From the NCBI RefSeq assembly GCF_947501225.1, contig NZ_CANMUW010000005.1:186001-250000 (forward strand): 64,000 nt of DNA, read 5' to 3'. The notes below the pieces were generated by a model. The model was not told the origin of the DNA, searched no databases, and saw nothing but the letters and a program-made list of their open reading frames with translations. Below are positions 18,870 to 32,200 of this stretch, piece by piece. The DNA comes from an uncultured Shewanella sp. (GTDB lineage: Bacteria > Pseudomonadota > Gammaproteobacteria > Enterobacterales > Shewanellaceae). The translations under genes were made by a program, and so were the position numbers. Position 1 is the first letter of the stretch. Each line of letters opens with the position of its first letter.

Positions 18870-19400
18870 ATGGCAACTGTAGGTCTTTTTTTCGGTAGCG
18901 ACACAGGCAACACTGAAGCCGTCGCCAAGATGATCCAGAAAAAACTGGGTAAGAAGATGGTCGATGTAAAAGACATCGCCAAGAGTACCAAAGAGCAAAT
19001 TCAAGAGTACGATCTATTACTTTTCGGTATACCAACTTGGTACTATGGTGAAGCTCAATGTGATTGGGATGATTTTTTCCCCGATCTTGAGCAGATCAAC
19101 TTCGAAGATAAGCTGGTAGCCATCTTCGGATGTGGCGATCAGGAAGATTATGCTGAATACTTCCTCGATGCCATGGGCATGGTTAACGAAATCGTAGAGG
19201 GTCGCGGCGGCATAGTGATTGGTCACTGGCCAATCGAAGGTTATGACTTCGAGGCATCTAAGGGTTTAACTGCAGATGAGAAACACTTTGTTGGTCTGGG
19301 CATCGACGAAGACAGACAGCCCGAGTTGACCGAAGAGCGTGTCGACAGATGGGTTAAGCAGATCTATGAAGAGATGTGCCTGGCAGAACTGGAAGACTAA
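18870..19400 (+). CDS. fldA: flavodoxin I
   Basis: FMN-binding electron carrier, 176 residues. The phosphate-binding loop is SDTGNTEA at about 10-17, the aromatic FMN-stacking loops are PTWYYGEAQCDW and GCGDQEDYAEYF, and the long-chain flavodoxin insertion is present. AAAGGAAAG precedes the ATG. It ends in a strong terminator, which closes the ybfF-DUF2788-ybfE-fldA run. Confidence 0.97.
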   Translation: MATVGLFFGSDTGNTEAVAKMIQKKLGKKMVDVKDIAKSTKEQIQEYDLLLFGIPTWYYGEAQCDWDDFFPDLEQINFEDKLVAIFGCGDQEDYAEYFLDAMGMVNEIVEGRGGIVIGHWPIEGYDFEASKGLTADEKHFVGLGIDEDRQPELTEERVDRWVKQIYEEMCLAELED

Positions 19401-19422
19401 TTTCCAGCCTACATCAAATTTG

Positions 19423-19448
19423 AAAAAGCGGCTGATAGCCGCTTTTTT
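19423..19448 (+). terminator. intrinsic terminator after fldA
   Basis: AAAAAGCGGCT-GAT-AGCCGCTTTTTTT, 22 bases after the fldA stop. Confidence 0.9.
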
Positions 19449-19471
19449 TCTCTATCCCCGATTTAAAACTC

Positions 19472-20653
19472 ATGACAAGTACTGAAACCGCTAATACACA
19501 CTGGGATATCTTCTGCGCCGTCGTCGATAACTATGGGGATATCGGTGTTACCTGGCGTTTAGCCCAACAACTCGCCAATGAATACCAGATTGATATCAGG
19601 CTTTGGGTCGATGATTTAGCCAGTTTTTCGCATATTTTACCGACGCTAAAACCCGAGCTGGCATCGCAAACGTTTAATCGCGTCACCATACACCAGTGGA
19701 ATACTCCCTTAGATATCAGCTATCAGCCCGGCGCAGTGGTTATCGAAGCTTTCGCCTGTGAACTTCCGGATAAGGTTAAAGATCAGTTGCTGGCGCAGCA
19801 GCAAACCCCAAATGACACTCCTCCACTTTGGTTAAATCTTGAGTATCTGAGTGCCGAGGGTTGGGTCGAGGGATGCCATGGCCTTCCATCTATGCAACCA
19901 AGTGGAATAAAAAAATACTTTTTCTTCCCTGGATTTACTGCAAACACCGGTGGCCTCATCTGCGAAAGAGATCTTCTCAAACAGCGAGCAGAATGGCAGT
20001 CAGATCCCGCTAATAAGCTGGCACTCTTTTCCCAACTGGGCCTTAGGGGCATAGATGAAAAAGATCTGGTGATCAGTGTATTCAGCTATGAAACAGCCGC
20101 GTTACCGGCCCTTTGCCGACATTGGCAAGCCTCATCTCGGAAAATACATGCATTAATTCCAAAGGGGCGAAGCTTAAATAGCCTGACTCAGCTGCTTCCT
20201 TGTCCCATAGAGGAGCTGAATCCGGGTCAGCAAGTTGTCCTTGGGAATTTAACGATTCATATCCTCCCGATGACAGATCAACCCGGCTACGATAAGCTAC
20301 TGTGGAGCTGTGACTATAATATTGTTCGCGGTGAAGATTCATTCCTTCGCGCTCAATGGGCGGCAAAACCCTTTATCTGGCATATATATCCTCAAGAAGA
20401 TGACTATCACCTGATAAAATTAGAAGCTTTTATCCGGCTTTATTGCGATAATCTCGCTCCGGATATTGCCAAGCAGTGGAGCGAATTGAATCTTGCATTC
20501 AACCGGGAACTGCAGTCTGAAGTGATTTTTCACTGGCAACAACTTGATTCTTTAAATTTGCCTTTGTTGCAACACGCACAAAAATGGCCAATTTTCGCAT
20601 TAAATGATGCAGATCTTGCTACTCGACTGGTCCAATTCGTCAAAAGTAGCTAA
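19472..20653 (+). CDS. earP: EF-P arginine rhamnosyltransferase
   Basis: EarP moves rhamnose from dTDP-L-rhamnose to a conserved arginine of elongation factor P, activating it for polyproline translation. The 393 residues fit the family (formerly DUF2331): an N-terminal [16 protein letters not shown] and a C-terminal nucleotide-sugar region [15 protein letters not shown]. The neighbouring efp encodes an EF-P with arginine at the modification position, which confirms the pairing. The gap to efp is 44 bases. Confidence 0.95.
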   Translation: MTSTETANTHWDIFCAVVDNYGDIGVTWRLAQQLANEYQIDIRLWVDDLASFSHILPTLKPELASQTFNRVTIHQWNTPLDISYQPGAVVIEAFACELPDKVKDQLLAQQQTPNDTPPLWLNLEYLSAEGWVEGCHGLPSMQPSGIKKYFFFPGFTANTGGLICERDLLKQRAEWQSDPANKLALFSQLGLRGIDEKDLVISVFSYETAALPALCRHWQASSRKIHALIPKGRSLNSLTQLLPCPIEELNPGQQVVLGNLTIHILPMTDQPGYDKLLWSCDYNIVRGEDSFLRAQWAAKPFIWHIYPQEDDYHLIKLEAFIRLYCDNLAPDIAKQWSELNLAFNRELQSEVIFHWQQLDSLNLPLLQHAQKWPIFALNDADLATRLVQFVKSS

Positions 20654-20697
20654 GATGCTGCACTGAAACAGAAAGTCCAAAAATAGGAAATAGTGTA

Positions 20698-21258
20698 ATG
20701 AAAACTGCTCATGAACTCCGTCCAGGTAACGTGATCATGTTAAATGGCAGCCCGTGGGTTGTTCAGAAGACTGAAACGACTCGTTCCGGCCGTAATGCCG
20801 CCATCGTTAAGATGAAGCTGAAGAACGTACTGCTTGATTCAACGACTGAAACCACCTTCAAGGGTGAAGATAAGATGGAAGATATCATCTTAGAACGTCT
20901 TGACTGTACTTACTCTTACTTTGCCGATCCTATGTATGTATTTATGGACGAAGAGTACAACCAATACGATGTAGAAGCAGGAAACTTAGGTGATGCTGCG
21001 GCTTACATCACAGACGGCATGGAAGAGGTTTGCCAGGTTACTTTCTACGAAGGTAAGGCTATCTCAGTTGAACTGCCGACCACTATTGTACGTGAAGTGA
21101 CTTACACCGAGCCTTCTGCACGTGGTGATACTTCTGGTAAGGTCATGAAGCCTGCAACTATCGCAGGTGGTGCGACACTTAGCGTTGCTGATTTCATCAA
21201 GACCGGTGAGATGATTGAAATTGATACTCGCACCGGTGAGTTCAAGAAGCGTGCTTAA
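20698..21258 (+). CDS. efp: elongation factor P
   Basis: Relieves ribosome stalling at consecutive prolines. The 186 residues have three beta-barrel domains. The tip loop of domain I is TRSGRNAA with Arg32, the EarP substrate type, in contrast to Lys34 in E. coli. GGAAA lies before the ATG. It ends with a strong terminator. Confidence 0.97.
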   Translation: MKTAHELRPGNVIMLNGSPWVVQKTETTRSGRNAAIVKMKLKNVLLDSTTETTFKGEDKMEDIILERLDCTYSYFADPMYVFMDEEYNQYDVEAGNLGDAAAYITDGMEEVCQVTFYEGKAISVELPTTIVREVTYTEPSARGDTSGKVMKPATIAGGATLSVADFIKTGEMIEIDTRTGEFKKRA

Positions 21259-21278
21259 GTCATAACGCTTAATACTTC

Positions 21279-21308
21279 AAAAGCCAGTGCCTGCCACTGG
21301 CTTTTTTT
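21279..21308 (+). terminator. intrinsic terminator after efp
   Basis: AAAAGCCAGTG-CCTGC-CACTGGCTTTTTTT, 20 bases after the efp stop. Confidence 0.9.
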
Positions 21309-21547
21309 ATGGCAGCACATAACGCAGCAACATATAGCACCAATAAAACACCCATACAAAGCACGATATTCCAAATAAAAATCCAATCGCTGCTCAATTC
21401 AGTGTATTAATCTGGCTCAGATACCCAATTTATCAGTTAAAAGCTCAGTTACCCTCTTCTCAACGTGAAAATAATTCGTTATTGTTCTTAGACTTAAGCT
21501 ATACATATGATAGCCCTTATATCGACAAAGCATTTCAGAGGTTGTAG

Positions 21548-22762
21548 ATGCGCCCAATTATCAAATCAAACAAGCTAGATACCGTCTGTTATGACATCCG
21601 AGGGCCCGTACATAAGGAAGCTCGTCGGCTGGAAGATGAAGGCCATAGAATTTTAAAACTGAATATCGGGAACCCGGCTCCCTTTGGTTTCGAGGCGCCG
21701 GAAGAGATTGTACGTGATGTTATCTTAAATCTGCCCAGTGCCCAGGGCTACTCTGAGTCAAAAGGATTATTCTCTGCCCGTAAGGCCATTGTGCAGCATT
21801 ATCAATCCCAGGGGATCTTCGGTGTGGATATTGAAGATGTCTATATCGGCAATGGTGTTTCCGAGCTTATTGTCATGGCTATGCAGGGGCTGTTAAACAC
21901 CGACGACGAAGTCCTTATCCCCTCACCGGATTACCCCTTGTGGACGGCCGCCGTACATCTGTCAGGTGGTATAGCGCAGCACTACCGCTGTGATGAAGAT
22001 TCCGATTGGTTTCCCGATCTCAATGATATAAAAAGTAAAATTTCACCCCGCACCCGGGCTTTAGTACTGATTAACCCGAATAACCCAACCGGAGCGGTTT
22101 ACTCCAAAGAGTTGCTGTTACAAGCTGTAGAGATATGCCGACAACACGATCTTATCCTGTTTGCCGATGAGATCTACGACAAGATACTCTATGATGAGGC
22201 GCAGCATATCCCGGCAGCGAGTCTCTCTGACGATATCTTAACGGTTACATTCAATGGTCTTTCCAAGTCCTACCGGGCGGCGGGTTTTCGCGTTGGTTGG
22301 ATGATGCTGTCGGGTAATCTCAAAGATGCCAAGAGCTATATCGAAGGCTTAGATATGCTCGCTTCTATGCGACTGTGCTCCAATGTACCCAATCAACATG
22401 CCATTCAGACCGCGCTTGGCGGATACCAAAGCATCAATGAGTTGGTTGTCGATGATGGCCGCCTGAAGGTTCAGCGCGATACCTGCGTTGAACTGCTCAA
22501 TCAGATCCCGGGGGTAAGTGTTAAATGTCCCAAGGGAGCCATGTACGCCTTCCCTAAACTCGACAGTAAAAAATTCAATATTCGTGATGACGAACGCCTG
22601 GTTCTCGACCTTCTGAAAGAGAAAAAAATTCTTCTGGTCCAAGGTTCCGCCTTTAACTGGCCTGAGCCCGATCACCTCAGGGTAGTATTTTTACCCCACA
22701 AAGAGGATCTCGAAAAAGCATTAATCGAGTTCGGTGAATTTATGGACGGTTACAGCCAGTAA
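21548..22762 (+). CDS. alaA: alanine aminotransferase
   Basis: A PLP-dependent class I aminotransferase, 404 residues, forming alanine from pyruvate and glutamate. The PLP lysine is in FNGLSKSYRAAGFRVGW, and NPNNPTGAVY, DEIYDKI and the C-terminal arginine in HLRVVFLP are present. The sequence follows E. coli AlaA (YfbQ) closely, including the N-terminus KLDTVCYDIRGPV. A long 289-base leader separates it from efp; I could not identify an operator there. Confidence 0.94.
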   Translation: MRPIIKSNKLDTVCYDIRGPVHKEARRLEDEGHRILKLNIGNPAPFGFEAPEEIVRDVILNLPSAQGYSESKGLFSARKAIVQHYQSQGIFGVDIEDVYIGNGVSELIVMAMQGLLNTDDEVLIPSPDYPLWTAAVHLSGGIAQHYRCDEDSDWFPDLNDIKSKISPRTRALVLINPNNPTGAVYSKELLLQAVEICRQHDLILFADEIYDKILYDEAQHIPAASLSDDILTVTFNGLSKSYRAAGFRVGWMMLSGNLKDAKSYIEGLDMLASMRLCSNVPNQHAIQTALGGYQSINELVVDDGRLKVQRDTCVELLNQIPGVSVKCPKGAMYAFPKLDSKKFNIRDDERLVLDLLKEKKILLVQGSAFNWPEPDHLRVVFLPHKEDLEKALIEFGEFMDGYSQ

Positions 22763-22806
22763 CAATCCCCCTCTCGGAAGCAAATATGGAGCGCCTCCGG
22801 CGCGCT

Positions 22807-23040
<234 letters not shown>

Positions 23041-23254
23041 CACACCCACTCGCCAACGGGAGTAAAAAATTGTGTGTCTAATCTAACTTTCTATAGGCAG
23101 GCTGCCATTCCTGAAAAGATGCATTAAATTCCTGTTTGGTAGCCTGTACTTATATTTCCCGGCACTGAGTAGCGAAATTAATCCAGGCGCACCGATTGCA
23201 AATAACTCATATTAGCAATCGGTTTGCCGGATATATGCAGTAAAAGCGGTGGGC

Positions 23255-26200
23255 TTATGGGATTGAATGAATCACAGGTTCATCATCCATCGAATGTACG
23301 GCACCATCTGCGCTGGAAAGTGAAGCCGCGGTGTCCCCCTGAGTGTCGATAATCAGAGCGCCATCACCATTTTCACCCAAGAGCCCATTGATTATCTGCC
23401 CATCGCTACTGCCAAACTCAGCCTTAAGATCGACACCATCGAGGACGATGTGCTGCTCGAATACTCCATCACCGTCACCATCAATATCTATTATGGTCGA
23501 GTGAGTGGCGCTGTCGACGCTAAAGTTAAGGTACTCATCGAGGTTTCCGCTGTTTTCCCCCTGAAGCAGATCGCTCAAGTCCAGCTTATCTTCGTTAAGG
23601 TTGAAATCGGCAATGTGATCGGTTCCCTCCTCTCCCTCTGACCAGATAAAGGTATCGGCGCCGCTGCCGCCGCGCAACATGTCATCACCCAGTCCGCCGA
23701 TCATCATGTCATCACCATCACCACCAAGCAGAATATCGCTGCCTGAGCCGCCGACGAGCACATCATCTCCGGCTTCGCCGTCTAAGACATCACCAAACAC
23801 CAGCTTAGTCTGCGCGCCGCCCTCATAAGCGAGGTAAACACCGGTTTTTTCTGAACCATCACTCAGGGTAACGGTAAATGTCACACCTTGATGCGCAAAT
23901 ACATTACTGTCGTTGCTGTTCAGTTGACTGGTATCCAGGGTGAACCAGAACTCATCACCCGATGTAAATTCCCCCTCGGCAAAGTTTGCGGTAATCACCG
24001 AGTTCCCCTCTGAGAGGGTGAAAATGCTGTTGCTTGGATTCAGACCGATAGAATCACCCAGCGCATAATTTTCGATGAAGGCATCACTATCACTGCCGCC
24101 TCGAAGGTTAACGCTGATACTGGTGACCGACAGATCATCGCTGTTACTGTCAAATTTGAAGCCAAAGGGGTTATCTACCCTGCTGTTCTCTCCCGGTGTA
24201 ACGATCGCCGTAATGAGTCCATCGTCAGGTGTTAACCTGCTCGCCGATGAGTTGATGATAATATCGTTTTCGGCCGTGCCGATTAACTGCTCAGCGTAAT
24301 CGAGATCCACATGAGTCGAATCTTCTCCCTGCCCAGTGCTGCCCTTGAGGGTATAGTTGAAACTCGAATCTTCTGTCGTCGAAGAAAGTGTCACGACGCC
24401 ATCACTAAGCGTTACATTATCTCCAGTAACTTGAGTAATACCGGCATTACCGGCAGTCTTGTCGCCGTGTAGCAGGTATTCGACCGGAATATCTATGGTC
24501 GTGCCTTCAGCCAGATTGGTAATGATATTATTCGAGTTAGCATCTAGGTTTGCATGATAATCAACCCCCAGATTTAAGGTGACAGAGGCAGTATCACCGT
24601 CAGCATCTTTCACGACGGCAACTAAAGACTCATGCTCATTGAGCACATCACGGTCCACATCGATAGAGTAACTATACTCTCCGGTATCGAAATTAACGGT
24701 GAACTTGCCCCCCAGCGCCGTCATAAATACCTGAACCGGGTTGCCGGCATCATAGCTATGGATCACACCATCGACATTGATACTCTCTATGTGTCCACCA
24801 TCGGCGCCGAATACGACACCTGTGCTATAGCTGCCCTTGATCGTGTCGCCATCGAAATAGTTGAGTATGGTGCTGGCCAAGTCTTCCGGGTCATCGAGTT
24901 TAACCGCATAGGCCTCATCACCATCGACCTCAGGGTAAGCCACGGGCAGAAGATCGCTCAGACCCGCATCGCCGATACCGATACCAAAAGCGGTCTTATA
25001 GCCACTGGTTTCAAGATAGCTCTCCCAGGTAGACTGTAATGTACTATCCACTTCCTGTCCCTGTGACGGCGAGCCGTCGGAGATAAAGTAGAGCAGGCTC
25101 TGATCCGCGCCATCAGGTAATGGGCCGCTATTCATGACGGCATTGAGCGCAGCATCATAGTGCGTAGGCCCGTAGGCGACTAAAGATTCGAGATAGTTAA
25201 TGGCACCGGCAACATCATCGATCATCCAACCTGATGAACCGGTATTGCCGTGGAAATTGACAATCTGAATGTTTACATTGCCCGTACTATCCACCTCGTT
25301 TATCAAGGCGGTTAAGGCGTCGATTGCCACTTCCAGATAGGTCTGTCCGTTACCGACCGGATCGCCCATACTACCGGATACATCCAATACCAATGTCAGG
25401 TTGGTTGTCACTACATCGGCGTTTGCCTGCAGGTTCTGGCTGATATCATGGGCAACTGGCGCATCATCATCGATCTTCACGGTGAGGCTGGCACTGTCGT
25501 TGCTGCCAAGGCTGTTAGTTATGGTGTAATCGAAAGACTCACTGGCGTTATCACCATCAGTACTATTTGCCGTTAGCTTATATTCATAGTCTCCGGCTCT
25601 GTGATCACCAGAGTCCTGACTATAGACAGTTAACTCACCTAAGGCTGTAGTGACAGTTATCACACCATTTACCGCTGTCACCCCCTCCACTTCACTGATT
25701 TGTGTCGAGCTACTGATACCTGAATCGTTATCGAGCAGGTTACCGGTCGCGATATTACTGCCATCACCGGCATTGGTACCCGTGCTCAGGCCTGATTCTG
25801 ACACGGTTGCAGAATCATTTATCCCTTGCGGGTTTGAGTCTTGATTGATAGTCAGTGTCGCCGCACTATTATCGCCATCGGCATCGGTCAGTACATATTC
25901 AAACTCATCACTGGTCAGTGGGTGAACCACCGCCGTTTGCAACGAGGTCAGTGACAGATAACCACCTGAATCTGCCGTTATCACAACATATTGATAAGCT
26001 TGAGCAGAATTGATATTCAATGAATCACTGTCGGCAAAGTTTCCGCTATCCACTAAGTGACCATCACTGTCATATGTCGCCCACTGGCCATGTGCATTAC
26101 TTGCACTGCCAGCCCAACCATTTAACCCTAACAACACCTCATTGAAATCAGCCTCGAGATCGATAACTACGGACTCACCGTACTCTATCCATTCGTTATT

Positions 26201-29200
26201 ACCTGCACCTACCTGATTGTTATATTCGTAAGTACCATCACCGGAACCGGTCAGCATAGACCTATCCAGATTATTACCATTAACAAAATCGGTTGATGAG
26301 TTAAACCCATACAGCTGAACACCATTGCCAACATACAGGTCACCCGAATCCAGATTGACGAACTCGTTCAGCGTCGATTGGTAGCTGTAATTACCATCCT
26401 GATTTATCGTTAAGATACCGTCATCGGTCGTGATAGTGAGATTACCTTCGGCGTCAAAATTACTGTAACTGCTGCCCTTATAGGATACAGAAGAGATACT
26501 TGCCGAATCTGCGCCCAGGCTGTCGACGCCAGTACCATCACTGCCCGCAGCGGTAATCACATTGCCATGAGCCGTACCACCGAAGCCGATGCTGTCGGTA
26601 TCATCATTTGCAACCGGCGCCGTATCGGCAACATTGACAGTTACCTTGGTCCAGGTTGAGTTTTCAATACCATCCGTTGACTGATAATAGAAGCTGTCAG
26701 TCAGGTTATCACTGCCAGTGTGATCCAGGCTCGCAGGAGCCTGATAACTATAACTGCCATCGGAATTGATAGTGACGGTGCCACCGAGCGCCGTAGTAAA
26801 ACTCGCGCCCTGTTCTGTTGTCGCTATTGCACCATTACCTGAACCATCAACGGCCAACGAAATAACAGACAAGCTACCTGAGTCATAATCGGCGTCATTG
26901 CCTAACAGGGTCGCCTCATTGAAGTTGATAGACTCGCCCTCGGTTAGATCGAACCTATCCTCCTGTGTTTCAGGTGGCGTACTCGTCTTTGGTTTTACGG
27001 CAAATTCACCCTGTACACTATCACCATCGCCGTCGGTGATGAGAACATTAAAATCGATATCGCCATCGGCGGTGGGCTTCATATCCTGATATTGATGGAA
27101 GTCCCATTGTCCGGTACCCGGTGTAAACTCCAGCTTGAAGATAACTGTGCCGGATGCAGTTTGCCCCAGCAAGGTGTTACCAGATTGAGTGATAAGGATC
27201 GCTTCGCCGCTGCTTGTCACAAGCCCCGTCTCATCACTCCCGGTCAGCTCGATAGAACCTGCACCATCGGCGCCCCACTCAGGAGTGACGGTTCCCGATG
27301 CATAAGCGATGGGCTCGCCGGTCTCAACTCCGACAAACTCTATCGATTTAATCGTCAGATCGCTGTTATCACCGTACTCAGCCGGACGACCGTTATCTGT
27401 CGCCCTGATAACGACACTGTCAAACCCTCCCTCGAGTACCTCAAAGTTTGCAGCATAGTCACCATGGTTTGCATCTGAGGTAAAGTTCTGACTCGTAACC
27501 AGCTCACCATCGCGGTAAAACTCGACAACGCCGACCTCGAGTTCACCGCCGAACATCTTGCTGAACTCTATATTCATTCCGAACGCGAGAGTCCCCGGAT
27601 CCAGAGTAATAATGACCTCTTCGGATGCCGAGCTACCATCGGCAAATTGACGAAACTCAACTTCGTTGTCTAAAGGTAGGTATGGCGAACCTCCACTGAC
27701 GACTCCGATTCCCTGACTGCTTCCTTTCAGAGGCCTGTCGATAAGAGTTGAATCTGTAGCTGAGGTAAAGCCTCTTCCGGTAATAGTAAATCCATCGAAA
27801 TCCAGCGAACCACGTACACCTGAAGAGTGAGTGAGATCGGTCTCTCCTATTAATGCATCCGGAATATCGTTAAAGGTGACCTCAGCAGCCGGAACAGCAC
27901 TAAACTCGGGGGCATCATCTTCGACGGTGACAGAGAAGCTACCGCTGGTAGTCCCGCCATTTCCATCAGAAACATCAACGCCGATTGCCAATGAAAGTGT
28001 ATCTTCTGTACTGCCATCTGGATGATCGACAGCCCCTTTCAGTGTTAAATCATACGCCCAATCCCCGGATGAGTTTCCGGCAGGTGCTCTCAGACTGATG
28101 GTCATAACCTCCTGATAATCACTCTCACCGATCGTGCCGATAAAACCACTTAGGCTCTGTGAGTCCGCATCCCATGTCCACTGAACGGCTTGTCCAGCGG
28201 AGGTTACCCCTTGTGGGCCTGAAAGCGTGACAGACAGGGTATCGCCATCGATATCCTGCAGGGTAAATACCCCACTCGCAGTTACCGAGTCCGTAGTATC
28301 AGAGCTGCCCTGGTTATCCGTAAGACCCGTTGGTAGCCCCTCTTCGGAGACCACGGCATCTGTGATAACGCTCATAGCCGGCTTATCATTACCCGGTGAA
28401 ACGGTGATCTTCAGAGTCGAGTCGTTAGTGGTGAAACCGTCGCTGACGGTGTAGTCAACCACAGGCACGCTGCCGTTGTAGTTGGTCGCCGGGGTGAAGC
28501 TGTAGCCGCCATCGCTGTCAATCGTCAGCTCACCTTCACTCAGGCTCACGGTGACGCTGTTGCCGGCGCTGAAATCATAGTCCTGGCCGTCAACCGAGAA
28601 AGACTGGATGCTCAGCGGTCCTTCGACACTGCTGCTGCCCTCGAGCAGGGTCCCGCTGGTTACGCCGCTGTCCTCGCCGATGGTGATCGTCTCGTCGCCA
28701 TCGACGAAGGGATCGGCCTCGGGGGTGACGGTGATCGATAGGCTCGAATCGTTAGTGGTGAAACCGTCGCTGACGGTGTAGTCAACCACAGGCACGCTGC
28801 CGTTGTAGTTTGTGACCGGGGTGAAGCTGTAACCGCCGTCGCTGTCAATCGTCAGCTCACCTTCACTCAGGCTCACGGTGACGCTGTTGCCACCGCTGAA
28901 ATCATAGTCCTGGCCGTCAACCGAGAAAGACTGGATGCTCAGCGGGCCTTCAATACTGCTGCTCCCCTCGAGCAGGGTTCCGCTGGTGACGCCGCTGTCT
29001 TCGCCGATGGTGATCGCCTCATCGCCATCCACAAAGGGATCGGCCTCGGGGGTGACGGTGATCGATAGGCTCGAATCGTTAGTGGTGAAACCGTCACTGA
29101 CGGTGTAGTTCACCACAGGCACGCTGCCGTTGTAGTTTGTGGCCGGGGTGAAGCTGTAACCGCCGTCGCTGTCGATAGTCAACTCGCCCTCAGTCAGCTT

Positions 29201-32200
29201 CACGGTGACACTGTTGCCACCGCTGAAATCATAATCATGACCTGCAACCGAGAAGGTCTGGATACTGAGCGGGCCTTCAATACTGCTGCTACCCTCGAGC
29301 AGGGTTCCGCTGGTGACACCGCTGTCCTCACCGATGGTGATCGCCTCATCGCCATCCACAAAGGGATCGGCCTCGGGGGTAACGGTGATCGATAGGCTCG
29401 AATCGTTAGTGGTGAAACCGTCGCTGACGGTGTAGTTCACCACAGGCACGCTGCCGTTGTAGTTTGTGGCCGGGGTGAAGCTGTAACTGCCGTCGTTGTC
29501 GATAGTCAGCTCGCCCTCAGTCAGCTTCACGGTGACACTGTTGCCACCGCTGAAATCATAATCATGACCTGCAACCGAGAAGGTCTGGATACTGAGCGGG
29601 CCTTCAATACTGCTGCTACCCTCAAGCAGGGTTCCGGTGGTGACGCCGCTGTCTTCGCCGATGGTGATCGCCTCATCGCCATCCACAAAGGGATCGGCCT
29701 CGGGGGTAACGGTGATCGATAGGCTCGAATCGTTAGTGGTGAAACCGTCGCTGACGGTGTAGTTCACCACAGGCACGCTGCCGTTGTAGTTTGTGGCCGG
29801 GGTGAAGCTGTAACCGCCGTCGCTGTTTATGATCAGCTCACCTTCACTCAGCTTCACGGTGACACTGTTGCCACCGCTGAAATCATAATCATGACCTGCA
29901 ACCGAGAAGGTCTGGATACTGAGCGGGCCTTCGACACTGCTGCTACCCTCGAGCAGGGTTCCGGTGGTGACACCGCTGTCCTCACCGATGGTGATCGCCT
30001 CATCGCCATCCACAAAGGGATCGGCCTCGGGGGTGACGGTGATCGATAGGCTCGAATCGTTAGTGGTGAAACCGTCGTTGACGGTGTAGTTCACCACAGG
30101 CACGCTGCCGTTGTAGTTTGTGGCCGGGGTGAAGCTGTAACCGCCGTCGCTGTTTATGATCAGCTCACCTTCACTCAGGTTCACGGTGACACTGTTGCCA
30201 CCGCTGAAATCATAATCATGACCTGCAACCGAGAAGGTCTGGATGCTGAGCGGGCCTTCGACACTACTGCTACCCTCAAGCAGGGTTCCGCTGGTGACGC
30301 CGCTGTCTTCGCCGATGGTGATCGCCTCATCGCCATCGACGAAGGGATCGGCCTCGGGGGAGACAATAATGCTAAGCGTTGATGTATCCGAGCTGGAGCC
30401 ATCGGTCAGGTTATAGGTAATAACCGGCACCGAACCATTATAATCAGCCACCGGAGTGAAGGTGTAGTAACCCTGACTGTCCAGGCTGAATGTGCCGACA
30501 TTAGCGATACTGATATCATTGCCATCGGCCTGATAGGTCGTGCTATCGCCTGCAATGGTGAAGCTGGTTACTGTGATATTACCATCGACGCTGCTGCCGT
30601 CTATCACATTTCCGTCCACCTCAGGGCTGTCTTCGGCCAAGGTGCGAATTTCATTGTTATCGGAAAAGCCATCGCTAACCGGCGTCACTATGAGGCTCAG
30701 TGTCGAACTGTCACCACTGGAACCATCGGTCAAGTAATAGGTAATAACCGGCACCGAACCATTATAATCAGCCACCGGAGTGAAGGTGTAGTAACCCTGA
30801 CTGTCCAGGCTAAATGTGCCGACATTGTTGATACTGATATCACTGCCATCGGCCTGATAGGTCGTGTTATCGCCTGCAATGGTGAAGCTGGTTACTGTGA
30901 TATCACCATCGACGCTGCTGCCGTCGATCACATTACCGCCCACTTGTGGGCTGTCTTCGGCCAAGGTTCGAATTTCATTGTTGTCGGTAAAATCATCATT
31001 GACTGGCGTAACAGATATACTCAATGTCGAACTGTCACCACTTGAGCCATCTGTCAGATTATAGGTAATTACCGGCACCGAGCCATTGTAGTTAGCTGTT
31101 GGGGTGAAGGTGTAGTTTCCCTGACTGTCCAGGCTGAATGTGCCAACATTAGCGATGCTGATATCACTACCATCGGCCTGATAGGTCGTGTTATCGCCAT
31201 CTATGGTGAAGCTGGTTACTGTGATATCGCCATCGACACTGGCACCGTCGATCACATTACCGCCTACCTCCGGGCTATCTTCGGCTATGGTGATAAACTC
31301 ATTATTATCGGTAAAGTCATCATTTACCGGAGTCACTATGATGTTCAAGTCAGCACTTGAGCCGGTATTTACCGTATAGGTGATAACCGGTACCGTGCCG
31401 TTCCAGTCATCATTTGGCGTAAAGACGTAGCTGCCATCGGCGTTGAGTAGCAATGTGCCATCTTCAAGGATAACCGTGGTGCCCGCGCTGTAGCTGCTGC
31501 CGTCGACCTCGAAGCTCACTACACTCAGATCATTGTCGATGTCAGAGTCATTATCCAGCACATTGCCGGTCGCGACCGTGTCCTCAGGGATGCTGTTGCT
31601 GTCATCGGCCAGCATACTGGCATCATCAACTGGCGTCACGACTATGGTCAGGGTTGCACTCGAACCTGTATTGACCGTATAGGTGATAACCGGCACGGTG
31701 CCGTTCCAGTCTTCATTTGGCGTAAAGAGATAGCTACCATCTACGTTGAGCTCTAAGCTGCCATCTTCGAGCGCCACTGTGGTTCCGGCGCTATATGTGC
31801 TGCCATCGACTTCGAAGCTCACGACGCTTAGCTCATTGTCGATATCTGAATCGTTATCCAGCACATTGCCGGTCGCAACCGTGTCTTCAGGGATGGTGTT
31901 GCTGTCATCGGCCAGGACACTGGCATCATCAACCGGAGTTACGACTATGGTCAGGGTTGCACTCGAACCTGTATTGACCGTATAGGTGATAACCGGCACG
32001 GTGCCGTTCCAGTCTTCATTTGGCGTAAAGAGATAGCTACCATCTACGTTAAGTATCAGGCTGCCATCTTCGAGCGCCACTGTGGTTCCGGCGCTATATA
32101 TGCTGCCATCGACTTCGAAGCTCACTACACTCAGATCATTGTCGATGTCAGAGTCATTATCCAGCACATTGCCGGTCGCAACCGTGTCCTCAGGGATGGC